DNA of 22,508 bases from an uncultured Blautia sp. (GTDB lineage: Bacteria; Bacillota; Clostridia; Lachnospirales; Lachnospiraceae). The stretch spans positions 1-22,508 of the forward strand of contig CAAFRY010000102.1 in the NCBI GenBank assembly GCA_900765525.1, in the 5' to 3' direction. The translations under genes were made by a program, and so were the position numbers. Numbering within the stretch: the first letter of the stretch is position 1; every line of letters begins with the position of its first letter. Of this stretch, positions 15,172 through 22,508 are shown piece after piece. The notes beneath the pieces were generated by a model, which saw only the letters and a program-made list of their open reading frames with translations, did no database searches and was not told the origin of the DNA.

Positions 15172-16104
15172 ATGAGGACAGGAGGCGGGATATTAGTTGT
15201 AGGAAGCCTCAATATGGACATGGTCATTGAAATGAAGCAATTGCCGGATATTGGTGAGACTGTTTTGGGCAGGAAGCTTTCCTATGTGCCGGGAGGCAAA
15301 GGGGCAAACCAGGCCTGCGCAGTAGGTAAACTAGGAGGCAATGTCCGCATGTTAGGCTGTGTGGGACAGGATACCTTTGGCTGTCAACAGCTTCAAAATC
15401 TCAGAGAAAATCAGGTGGATACGGATGCCATATACCAGGTTTCTCAGAAACCCACAGGTACAGCCGTTATTTATGTGAATGAGCAGGGAGATAACAGCAT
15501 TGTGGTGGTGGCGGGAGCCAACGAGACTTGTGATAAAGAATACCTGAAAGAAAATGACAGACATTTTCGGGAGGCGGCATTTGTCATGGTTCAGATGGAG
15601 ATACCTGGGGATGCAGTTTTTTACAGTATACAAAGGGCAAAGGAGCTGGGAAAGGTTACGGTTTTAAATCCTGCCCCTGCACCGGATACTCTGCCTGAGC
15701 AGATACTGGAGCAGATTGATTATCTCACGCCCAATGAAACAGAGCTTATGAAACTGTGTGGATATTCCCGGCTGTCAGAGGAAAATATCCGAAAAGGAGC
15801 CAGGATGCTTTTGTCAAAGGGCGTAAAAAATGTTTTGGTAACTCTTGGGGATAAAGGTGTATTTCTGGTAAACGAAAATCAGGAAACCTTGTTTCCTGCA
15901 AGAAGGGTACAGGCTGTGGATACCACGGCTGCCGGGGATTGTTTCAACGGGGCCTTTGTAACGGCTTTGGCAGAGAACCGGTCTATTGAGGAGGCAGCCC
16001 GGTTCGCAAATATGGCTTCTTCCATAGCAGTGACGAGAAAGGGGGCTCAGAGTTCGATTCCTAACAGAGAAGAAGTAGATAGACTGGAATATCAGGAAAG
16101 GTAA
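15172..16104 (+). CDS. rbsK: Ribokinase
   Basis: This PfkB kinase is expected to convert ribose to ribose 5-phosphate in the cytosol. The 310-residue length is standard. Visible motifs are VVGSLNMDMVIEMKQLPDIG at the N-terminus, GGKGANQACAVGKLGG (about 43-58), the LTPNETE segment of ribokinases (about 185-191), and VDTTAAGDCFNGAF with the catalytic base D256. The start is supported by AAGGAGG. It is the first gene after the divergent promoter and is followed 41 bases later by the binding-protein gene. Ribose is the best substrate guess from close ribokinase motifs; another ribose-like sugar is possible. Confidence 0.88.
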   Translation: MRTGGGILVVGSLNMDMVIEMKQLPDIGETVLGRKLSYVPGGKGANQACAVGKLGGNVRMLGCVGQDTFGCQQLQNLRENQVDTDAIYQVSQKPTGTAVIYVNEQGDNSIVVVAGANETCDKEYLKENDRHFREAAFVMVQMEIPGDAVFYSIQRAKELGKVTVLNPAPAPDTLPEQILEQIDYLTPNETELMKLCGYSRLSEENIRKGARMLLSKGVKNVLVTLGDKGVFLVNENQETLFPARRVQAVDTTAAGDCFNGAFVTALAENRSIEEAARFANMASSIAVTRKGAQSSIPNREEVDRLEYQER

Positions 16105-16145
16105 AAAAGAAATATAAGAAGCAAGAAAGTTTAAGGAGGAAAGGT

Positions 16146-17501
16146 ATGAAATTTAAGAAAATCTTTGCATTATGTTTAGCAGGGGCTATGGTCTGCCAGA
16201 TGGCAGCCTGCAGTGGAGAAGGCACATCCAGCAGTGATTCCGGAAATCAAACGGAAGCAGAGGATACCAACAGCGGAGAAAAAGAAAAATTAGTAATCTC
16301 CTGTTATCTGGCGGATGAAAGCCAGGTAGCTGTCCGGGAAAAATATATTGACGGCCCTCTTCAGGAGGCTTTCCCGGATGTGGATATTGAAATTAAAATG
16401 TATAATGACAGGCAGAGCCTTCAGGTAGAGGTAGCCGGAGGAGGCGGTCCGGATATTCTGGATTTGGACGGTCCCACAGATGTGGCCGAGTTTGCAAAAG
16501 CAGAGCGTGTTCTGGATTTAGGGGAATATTCTGAGAAGTACGGTTGGAAGGATATGTTCTATGACTGGGCTTATAATAGCTGTCTTTACAATGATGTGTT
16601 ATACTCTCTGCCAACCTCTTTTGAGGGTATGGTTATGTATTATAATATGGATGTATTCCAGGAAAAAGGCTGGGAAATTCCCCAGACAAAAGAGGAGCTG
16701 GAGGCTTTGATGCCAGTGGTCCAGGAGGCCGGAGTAATCCCTATTGCTTTTGGAAATTCCAATTATCAGGGCGCTGTTGACTGGCTGTATTCCACCTTTA
16801 CCAGCTGTTACGGCGGACCGGATGCTGTGAAGGCTGCTATGGAAGGTACGGGGAAATTCACTGACGACGCTATCCGTTCTTCCTTTGAAACCATGGTAAA
16901 CTGGTGGGAAGAAGGATGGTTGGGAGATAAGGCCTCTCAGTCTATTACAAATGAAGATATGCTGGCCTTTTTCGCAGAAGGCAGGGCCGCCATGATGATT
17001 AACGGGACCTGGGCATCTAACCAGCTTTTGGCCACTTATCCGGACTGTAACTGGGATTCTGAAATGATGCCTGCAGATGAGAGCATAGGCTCTATTCTTC
17101 CCTTTGCAACCGGCGGAGGATATGCCATCAACGCCAACTCTGATAATCCGGACCTGGCTGCAGAAGTGCTGAATTATCTGTTTACCTCTATGGACCGGCA
17201 TTACCAGTCCATTAACGAGGCAGGGTATCAGCCTTATCCGCTGAAGGACTTTGATATTTCCAATTTGGAGGGAATGGATGAGAAACTTTTAGACCAGTAT
17301 AAGCTTTTGATGGATGCCCAGACTAACAACCAGATTGGCTATTGTTCCTGGACTTTCTATCCGTCTGATATGAGAGTTTATATGAATGAAAATACAGACG
17401 CTTTGTTCCTGGGACAGCTGAGTATTGAGGACTATCTCGCTCAGGCCCAGACCTACATAGACCAGGCCAGGGAAGACGGGACGATTCCTCAGTTGCCATA
17501 A
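16146..17501 (+). CDS. Carbohydrate ABC transporter substrate-binding lipoprotein
   Basis: The 451-residue extracellular binding protein is of the family 1 (CUT1) type. It has a lipoprotein signal (MKFKKIFALCLAGAMVCQ) and lipobox MAAC with the cysteine at about residue 22. A Ser/Gly/Glu-rich linker follows, and the mature domain begins KLVISCYLADESQ. Motifs such as GGGPDILDLDG and AAMMINGTWASNQLL are typical of oligosaccharide-binding proteins. It would deliver the substrate to the two downstream permeases. CUT1 proteins usually bind di- or oligosaccharides or glycosides, which contrasts with the CUT2 type normally paired with free ribose. The start follows AAGGAGG. Confidence 0.9.
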   Translation: MKFKKIFALCLAGAMVCQMAACSGEGTSSSDSGNQTEAEDTNSGEKEKLVISCYLADESQVAVREKYIDGPLQEAFPDVDIEIKMYNDRQSLQVEVAGGGGPDILDLDGPTDVAEFAKAERVLDLGEYSEKYGWKDMFYDWAYNSCLYNDVLYSLPTSFEGMVMYYNMDVFQEKGWEIPQTKEELEALMPVVQEAGVIPIAFGNSNYQGAVDWLYSTFTSCYGGPDAVKAAMEGTGKFTDDAIRSSFETMVNWWEEGWLGDKASQSITNEDMLAFFAEGRAAMMINGTWASNQLLATYPDCNWDSEMMPADESIGSILPFATGGGYAINANSDNPDLAAEVLNYLFTSMDRHYQSINEAGYQPYPLKDFDISNLEGMDEKLLDQYKLLMDAQTNNQIGYCSWTFYPSDMRVYMNENTDALFLGQLSIEDYLAQAQTYIDQAREDGTIPQLP

Positions 17502-17516
17502 CAGCTTAAATTTCAA

Positions 17517-17553
17517 AGGCTGTGCGTTCTGCTTGTTTCAGGGCGCATAGCCT
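17517..17553 (+). promoter_or_regulatory. Hairpin between binding-protein and permease genes
   Basis: AGGCTGTGCG and CGCATAGCCT pair over 10 bases with one G-U pair and a 17-base loop. No T-run follows, and the next gene's ribosome binding site lies directly after. It probably stabilises the upstream mRNA or damps downstream expression, giving more binding protein than permease. Confidence 0.55.
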
Positions 17554-17570
17554 GTAATAGGGGGCATACT

Positions 17571-18458
17571 ATGAAGACAGCAAAGAAAAGGCATGTGGTG
17601 CCGTATCTGTTTATTCTCCCGGCGTTTATCATCCATGCATGCATTGTTACAGGGCCGGCTCTTAGCACTCTTGTAATGTCGTTGTTTGACTGGAACGGCA
17701 TGGGAAACGCCCGGTTTATTGGTCTGGAAAATTTTAAGGAAATTTTCCATGACCCTATTGTGAAGCTTTCTGTGATGCATAATATCCAGTGGCTTTTGAT
17801 TTTTATTACCGTGCCGCTAATACTGGGATTTATCGTGGCTATTTTGGTAAGCCAGATGAGAAGAACCCAGATGTTTTTCCGTACGGTTTACTTTATCCCT
17901 TATGTGATTTCCGCAGCAGTAGCAGGCAAAATCTGGACGGCCTATATGAATCCCTATTATGGAGTAAATTCCGTTTTGGACAAGCTGGGCTTTGAGAAAA
18001 TAGCGGATATGCTTTGGCTGGGAGACCCGGACATTGCCCTGTTCTCCGTAGCCTTTGTAGATAACTGGCACTGGTGGGGCTTTATTATGGTACTTTTCCT
18101 GGGAGCCCTCCAGCAGGTGGACCCTACCCTTTATGAGGCAGCCAGAGTAGACGGAGCCAATCGTTTCCAGGAGCTGCTTCATGTATCTATTCCCGGCATC
18201 CGGCAGACCATTGCTTTTGTGCTGATTATGACGATTATGTGGTCCTTCCTGACCTTTGATTACGTCTATATCATGACAAACGGCGGTCCGGCAAATGCTA
18301 CGGAAATCATGTCTACTTATATTTATAAAAACGCATTTGTAAAGTACAGGGCAGGGTATGCCAACGCTCTCTGCGTGATTCAAAGCGGTATTTGTATTAT
18401 CCTGTATTTTGTGCAGAAATATGTGAGCAAAAAGGGAGGGATTGACGATGATGAATAA
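17571..18458 (+). CDS. Sugar ABC transporter permease, MalF/UgpA type
   Basis: The 295-residue membrane protein has about six hydrophobic segments. The first is near residue 10 (VPYLFILPAFIIHACIV). The EAA loop near residue 188 (YEAARVDGANRFQELLHVSI) contacts the ATPase. WSFLTFDYVYIMTNGGP is typical of the first permease in CUT1 importers. It starts after AGGGGG with a 6-base spacing. It overlaps the start of the second permease by about 11 bases, so the two are translationally coupled and form a heterodimer. Confidence 0.93.
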   Translation: MKTAKKRHVVPYLFILPAFIIHACIVTGPALSTLVMSLFDWNGMGNARFIGLENFKEIFHDPIVKLSVMHNIQWLLIFITVPLILGFIVAILVSQMRRTQMFFRTVYFIPYVISAAVAGKIWTAYMNPYYGVNSVLDKLGFEKIADMLWLGDPDIALFSVAFVDNWHWWGFIMVLFLGALQQVDPTLYEAARVDGANRFQELLHVSIPGIRQTIAFVLIMTIMWSFLTFDYVYIMTNGGPANATEIMSTYIYKNAFVKYRAGYANALCVIQSGICIILYFVQKYVSKKGGIDDDE

Positions 18459-19296
18459 GGTCAGAAAAGGGCCGAAGGCAGCTTTGGGAACCGGACTGCG
18501 GGTAGTATTTCTGGTTCTTATGGCGCTGTTTGCAGCGGTTCCCCTGCTGCAGGTCCTGTTAAATTCCTTCCGAACGGACAGAGAGGTAAAATCCATGCCT
18601 CTGGGTCTGCCAAAGGAGTGGGTGTTTAATAATTATGGGGAAACCTGGGATATAGGGGGCTATGGTACGGCCTATTTTAATAGCTTATTCACAGCCTTTG
18701 TGGTCATAGCTATTGTTTTAGTGGTCGTAGGTTTGGGAGCTTATGCTATCTGCAAGCTGGATTTTAAGCTGAGAGGATTTTTTACCGCCTATTTTTTTGT
18801 GGCCATTTCTCTTCCTGGCTTCCTCTATATTGTTCCGGATTACTTTTTAATGAACAGCATAGGGCTGGTGGACACCAGATGGAGTCTGATGATTGTATAT
18901 ACGGCCATGCAGATTCCCTTCAATATGCTGTTGTTGCGGACCTTTCTGACGGGAATTCCCAGAGAGCTGGAGGAAGCTGCAAAAATTGACGGATGCAATG
19001 AGCTGCAGTGTTTTTTGAAGATAACCATACCTATAGCCAAGCCTATGTTTTTGACCATTGCTATCCTGGTATTTGTAAATGTGTGGAATGAATTTTTGTG
19101 GTCCAATACCTTTATTACCACAGAGGAATTAAAGCTGGTGGCTACCAGATTTGTAAAATTTACAGGGGAGTATGGCTCTAATATGGCCAGGATTTATACC
19201 GCCAGTGTTATAACCGTAGCTCCGGTTATTATTCTGTACCTGCTTTTCAGCAGAAAGTTTATTGAAGGAATGACCAGCGGAAGCGTAAAAGGGTAA
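18448..19296 (+). CDS. Carbohydrate ABC transporter permease, MalG/UgpE type
   Basis: This second membrane subunit of the importer is about 282 residues long. The EAA loop is near residue 175 (EEAAKIDGCNELQCFLKITI), and the C-terminus (FSRKFIEGMTSGSVKG) is the classic MalG-type ending. The reading frame is open from a TTG at 18442, but AAAGGGAGGG at 18431-18440 best suits the ATG at 18448; ATG 18451 is also possible. The gene overlaps the first permease. No ATP-binding subunit is encoded here, so a shared ATPase elsewhere is expected to power the importer. Confidence 0.92.
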   Translation: MMNKVRKGPKAALGTGLRVVFLVLMALFAAVPLLQVLLNSFRTDREVKSMPLGLPKEWVFNNYGETWDIGGYGTAYFNSLFTAFVVIAIVLVVVGLGAYAICKLDFKLRGFFTAYFFVAISLPGFLYIVPDYFLMNSIGLVDTRWSLMIVYTAMQIPFNMLLLRTFLTGIPRELEEAAKIDGCNELQCFLKITIPIAKPMFLTIAILVFVNVWNEFLWSNTFITTEELKLVATRFVKFTGEYGSNMARIYTASVITVAPVIILYLLFSRKFIEGMTSGSVKG

Positions 19297-19334
19297 AGAC
19301 AAAACCGTGACGAGAGACGGGGAAAAGGAGGATT

Positions 19335-21479
19335 ATGAGAGAAGAATTCATTGAAAAAATATATGCCGGATGGCTGGCAAAGATTATCGGAATCCGTCTG
19401 GGAGCCCCTATAGAGGGGTGGACCTATGATAAGATAAAAAATATTTACGGGGAGCTTACCGGTTATCCTGTAGATTATACCCGCTTTGCGGCGGATGATG
19501 ACAGCAATGGCCCTCTGTTTTTTCTCAGAGCCCTGGAGGATAAAGGAGGGAATTTAGACCTAAAGGCCCAGGATGTAGGGGAGGCGCTGCTGAACTATGC
19601 CCCCTTTGAGCATGGGTTCTTCTGGTGGGGCGGCTATGGGGTTTCCACAGAGCATACGGCGTATTTGAATCTGAGAAACGGCATTAAGGCTCCTCAAAGC
19701 GGCAGTATCGAACAGAACGGAAGCACCATGGCGGAGCAGATAGGAGGACAGATTTTTATTGATACCTGGGGGCTTGTTACCCCGGGGAATCCGGATTTAG
19801 CGGCCAGATTTGCCAGGGAAGCAGCCAGCGTTACCCATGATGGGAACGGAAAATACGGCGGCATTTTTATTGCTGTATGTATCAGCTATGCCTTTGTAGA
19901 AAAGAATATGAAAAAAATACTGGAAAAGGGTCTTTCCTATATTCCCCAGGACTGTGAATATACAAAAGTGGTACGCTGTGTTATGGAATTTTATGAGGAA
20001 AGAAGGCAAGAGGGATGGAGAGTCTGCTATGAATATATCCGGGAAAATTTCGGCTATGACAAGTATCCGGGCAACTGCCATATCATACCAAATATCGGTG
20101 TGATGATTCTGGCGCTTCTCTATGGAGAAGGGGACTTTTCTGATACCCTGAATATCTGTAACATGTGTGGATGGGATACAGATTGTAACGTTGGAAATGT
20201 GGCGGCTATCATGGGAGTAAGAAACGGACTGGAAGCCATTGATTATGATAAGTGGAGAAAACCAATCAATGACTTTCTGGCCTGCTCCAGTGTGGTAGGC
20301 TCTCTAAATCTTATGGATATTCCCTATGGGGCTTTGTATATCGCCCATTTGGCTTATGCCATAGCAGGGGAAGAGATGCCTATGCCCTGGAAAGAAATAG
20401 CCCGGCAGCGTATAGACAGCTGTCATTTCGAATTTCCAGGCTCCACCCACGCCATGTGTCTCAGGGTAGAGGGACTGGACGAGAGAGCCAGAAAGGAAAG
20501 AGAGTGGAGACTGGAAAACACCAGGGAAACGGCTTTTACAGGAAAGGGAAGCCTGAAGATTTTAGCCAAGCCGGTGGAGCCGGGGGAAAATGTTTATGTG
20601 TATAAGAAGACCTATTACAGACCTCAGGACTTTGATGACAGCCGTTATGACCCTGCCTTTTCCCCTACGGCTTATCCGGGACAGACTCTGTATGGAAGTG
20701 TCTGGCTTCCCGCTTACGCTCCTGAAGCCATGGTAAGTCTTTATGTAAAAGAGGGACATAGAGGACAGATATACGAAAGCCCCAAAATTCTTATGGAAAA
20801 AGAAAAATGGGCAAGCCTGACCTATGAGATTCCATCCATAGAAGGCGGCATGATTGAGGAGATTGGCTTCTGTTTTCATGTGAAAGGACAGCACAAAGAA
20901 GTCTTTGACTTTACCGCTATGGTGGATGATTTATATGTACAGGGAAGTCCGGATTACTCCATAGAATTCAGAGAGGAAAAGGAAGAGGTCTGGACCGGCC
21001 TTCACAGAGAAACCAGCCAGTTTACCAAACTAAAAGGGCTTGCCTATCTGGATGACGGACAGGTACATCTTTCTTGTGGGGATATGGGAGCCCTCTATAC
21101 GGGAGGATATAATTGGAAAGATTATAAAGCTACTTTTTCTATCACTCCCATTACCGGGAAAAATCACTATGTAAATGTAAGGGTACAGGGGGCCATCCGT
21201 TCCTATGGGGCCGGGCTTCTCCCGGGAGGCAAGGCTGCTATTTTAAAAAATGAAAATGGTTTTAGGATTCTCAAGGAGACGGATTTTCCCTGGGAAGAAA
21301 ACCGGGAGTATGAGATAGAAGTTACAGTTTGCGGAAATAAAATAACCGCAGTTTTCAACGGAGAGACAAAGCTTCGGGCAGAGGATGAGGAGCACCCCTA
21401 TGAAAAAGGAGGTATCGGACTTTCTGTGGAAAGCGGAAGCCATATAAGCTGCAGAAGAATTGTAATCTCCCGGAAATAA
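19335..21479 (+). CDS. ADP-ribosylglycohydrolase-family enzyme with C-terminal beta-sandwich-like region
   Basis: The 714-residue protein has an N-terminal DraG/ARH-like hydrolase domain (about 1-360). Its metal-binding motifs are visible: ADDDSNG (D54-D56) and CGWDTDCNVGNVAAIMG (D281, D283). The family cleaves N- or O-glycosidic bonds of ADP-ribose and related ribosyl compounds. Residues about 390-714 are a different region ending in a probable concanavalin-like sandwich (WKDYKATFSITPI... to ...GGIGLSVESGSHISCRRI) that may bind sugar or form part of the active site. There is no signal peptide, so it acts on imported material. It is the last gene before a terminator-like hairpin and follows the transporter by 38 bases, with AAGGAGG just before the ATG. 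The substrate is unknown. A ribosylated small molecule fits the ribokinases alongside. Confidence 0.85.
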   Translation: MREEFIEKIYAGWLAKIIGIRLGAPIEGWTYDKIKNIYGELTGYPVDYTRFAADDDSNGPLFFLRALEDKGGNLDLKAQDVGEALLNYAPFEHGFFWWGGYGVSTEHTAYLNLRNGIKAPQSGSIEQNGSTMAEQIGGQIFIDTWGLVTPGNPDLAARFAREAASVTHDGNGKYGGIFIAVCISYAFVEKNMKKILEKGLSYIPQDCEYTKVVRCVMEFYEERRQEGWRVCYEYIRENFGYDKYPGNCHIIPNIGVMILALLYGEGDFSDTLNICNMCGWDTDCNVGNVAAIMGVRNGLEAIDYDKWRKPINDFLACSSVVGSLNLMDIPYGALYIAHLAYAIAGEEMPMPWKEIARQRIDSCHFEFPGSTHAMCLRVEGLDERARKEREWRLENTRETAFTGKGSLKILAKPVEPGENVYVYKKTYYRPQDFDDSRYDPAFSPTAYPGQTLYGSVWLPAYAPEAMVSLYVKEGHRGQIYESPKILMEKEKWASLTYEIPSIEGGMIEEIGFCFHVKGQHKEVFDFTAMVDDLYVQGSPDYSIEFREEKEEVWTGLHRETSQFTKLKGLAYLDDGQVHLSCGDMGALYTGGYNWKDYKATFSITPITGKNHYVNVRVQGAIRSYGAGLLPGGKAAILKNENGFRILKETDFPWEENREYEIEVTVCGNKITAVFNGETKLRAEDEEHPYEKGGIGLSVESGSHISCRRIVISRK

Positions 21480-21481
21480 TG

Positions 21482-21528
21482 ATACGCTTAGTGTACAAAG
21501 GGCCGTTTATTTCCTTGTGTATTAAGGA
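21482..21528. repeat. Intergenic inverted repeat, AGTGTAYAA family, copy 3 (degenerate)
   Basis: GATACGCTTAGTGTACAAAG closely resembles the left arm of the hairpin at 3562. The right arm (CCTTGTGTATTAAGG) pairs with it through several G-U pairs. It starts immediately after the hydrolase stop codon. Confidence 0.5.
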
Positions 21529-21573
21529 CACGTTGAGTTTAGAAAGCTGCCTGTGCGGTTGTCTGAGTAAAAG

Positions 21574-21625
21574 AAAAACCGTTCGGAAGCAGTAGGAAAT
21601 ATATTGTTTTCGGACGGTTTTTGTG
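21574..21625 (+). terminator. Terminator-like hairpin before the third PfkB gene
   Basis: AAAAACCGTTCG and CGGACGGTTTTT pair over 12 bases with one mismatch or wobble and a 25-base loop, ending in a T-run. It may end the main transcript or let only part of it reach the kinase gene 47 bases further on. Confidence 0.65.
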
Positions 21626-21671
21626 GCCAGAGAGGGTATGTTCTTACCCGGAAAAGTAGGAGGTTTAGAGG

Positions 21672-22508
21672 ATGAGATATGATGTATGGGGGCTGGGAAC
21701 CCTGGCTATGGATGTGCTGATGAAAGTAGATGCTCTTCCGGCGGAGGATGGATTTTGCATTGTAGAGGAAAGCCAGAGCCAGCCGGGAGGAAGCGGAACT
21801 AATGTGATGGTACAGCTTGCAAGACTGGGAGCAAAATGCGGCTATTCCGGGGCAGTAGGAGACGATGCTCTGGGCCGGCAGGTGCTGGACAGTTTGAAAA
21901 GGGAAGGGGTGGATACTTCTGCTATGGTTATCCGACCGGGAATGACTACTCTTCATACAGATATTGTCATTGATAAAGAAGGCAGAAAATTTATCATGCT
22001 GAATATGGGAGAAGCCTTTGCCTCCCTGAAGTCAGAGGAGGTTCCGGAGCATAAACTGAGGGAAGCAAAGGTGTTCTATACAGACTTACTTCCCCAAAAG
22101 CCGTCTGTAGAAGCTTTAAAGAAGGTCCGTAGAGCAGGCGTTTCCACAGTGTTCAATTTGCAGGTGGGGCTAAGCACCATGAAGGGATTGGGGGTGTCCA
22201 GAGAAAAAATTTTACAGGCTCTGGCTTATGTGGATGTGTTCGCCCCCTGCAGGGAAGGTTTATACCAATTAACCGGGACGGAAAGTCTGGAAGAGTGCCG
22301 GGATTTTTTGCGGAAATATTGTAACGGAATTCTTTTGTTTACTCTGGGAACCCAGGGGTCTGTGGCCTATGGGCCTGCAGGACAGGGGAGCTGGCCGGTG
22401 AAAGTTCAGGCTGAGAAGATTCAGGCGGTGGATACTACAGGAGCCGGAGATTCCTATATTGGCGGCTTTATTTACAGTTACTTTTTAGAGAAAAGAGAAC
22501 TAAAAGAA
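21672..22508 (+). CDS. PfkB-family carbohydrate kinase, 3' end outside window
   Basis: The first 279 residues of a ribokinase-like sugar kinase are present, and the frame is open to the window edge. It begins MRYDVWGLGTLAMDVLMKVD. It has QPGGSGTNVMVQLARLGAKC (about 39-58) in place of the GGKGANQ of true ribokinases, and near the end IQAVDTTGAGDSYIGGF with an intact anion hole and catalytic aspartate. The start follows AGGAGG by about 8 bases. The altered sugar-binding loop suggests a substrate other than ribose, perhaps the other half of the imported glycoside. About 20-40 residues are missing on the right. It is separated from the operon by a terminator-like hairpin but points the same way. 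Confidence 0.88.
   Translation, partial: MRYDVWGLGTLAMDVLMKVDALPAEDGFCIVEESQSQPGGSGTNVMVQLARLGAKCGYSGAVGDDALGRQVLDSLKREGVDTSAMVIRPGMTTLHTDIVIDKEGRKFIMLNMGEAFASLKSEEVPEHKLREAKVFYTDLLPQKPSVEALKKVRRAGVSTVFNLQVGLSTMKGLGVSREKILQALAYVDVFAPCREGLYQLTGTESLEECRDFLRKYCNGILLFTLGTQGSVAYGPAGQGSWPVKVQAEKIQAVDTTGAGDSYIGGFIYSYFLEKRELKE

Overview
The window looks like a gut Bacillota genome, most likely Lachnospiraceae (Blautia/Ruminococcus-like). This rests on gene style, AGGAGG ribosome binding sites, SigA-type promoters, intergenic hairpin repeats and gene content. It is inference from style and protein families, not from a marker gene. No tRNA, rRNA, CRISPR array or complete insertion sequence was seen.

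Layout. (1) 1-5497, + strand: 2-aminoethylphosphonate (AEP) uptake and degradation. It holds a 5'-truncated ABC ATPase, a fused double-domain permease, a lipoprotein binding protein, PhnW and PhnX. Together they would import AEP, transaminate it to phosphonoacetaldehyde and split that to acetaldehyde and phosphate. The ATPase is cut inside its Walker A motif at about position 170, where unrelated AT-rich sequence begins. (2) 5660-7906: a cytosolic GH3 glycoside hydrolase with its own promoter and terminator. (3) 8145-10427: adenosylcobalamin-dependent ribonucleotide reductase NrdJ, with a SigA-like promoter overlapped by two well-phased NrdR-box-like sites. (4) 10428-12200: a scrappy accessory stretch. 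It has a terminator, a 5' (domain I) remnant of a group II intron without its reverse transcriptase, a VbhA-like antitoxin followed by a truncated or chimeric Fic protein, an N-terminal MetK fragment and a small hypothetical gene. (5) 12284-12892: a cytidylate-kinase-like protein, ending at a hairpin shared with a convergent gene.

(6) 13018-22508 is the most interesting part: a divergent ribosyl/sugar locus. On the minus strand lies a LacI regulator fused to a full PfkB (ribokinase-like) kinase. On the plus strand, after a promoter whose spacer carries a run of nine Gs, lie ribokinase, an ABC sugar-binding lipoprotein, two CUT1-type permeases, a 714-aa ADP-ribosylglycohydrolase-family enzyme with a C-terminal beta-sandwich-like part, and, after a terminator-like hairpin, a third PfkB kinase that runs off the window. 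No ABC ATPase is encoded here, so a shared MsmK-like ATPase elsewhere is expected. My reading is that a ribosylated or glycosylated small molecule is imported intact, its bond is cut in the cytosol by the ADP-ribosylglycohydrolase-like enzyme, and the released sugar is phosphorylated by the kinases, under control of the LacI-PfkB fusion. The substrate cannot be read from sequence.

Two families of intergenic inverted repeats are scattered through the window. One shares the core AGTGTAYAA (near 3562, 12219 and 21482). The other shares GGAGCTGTTGC or GGGGCTGTTGC (3503 and 12941).
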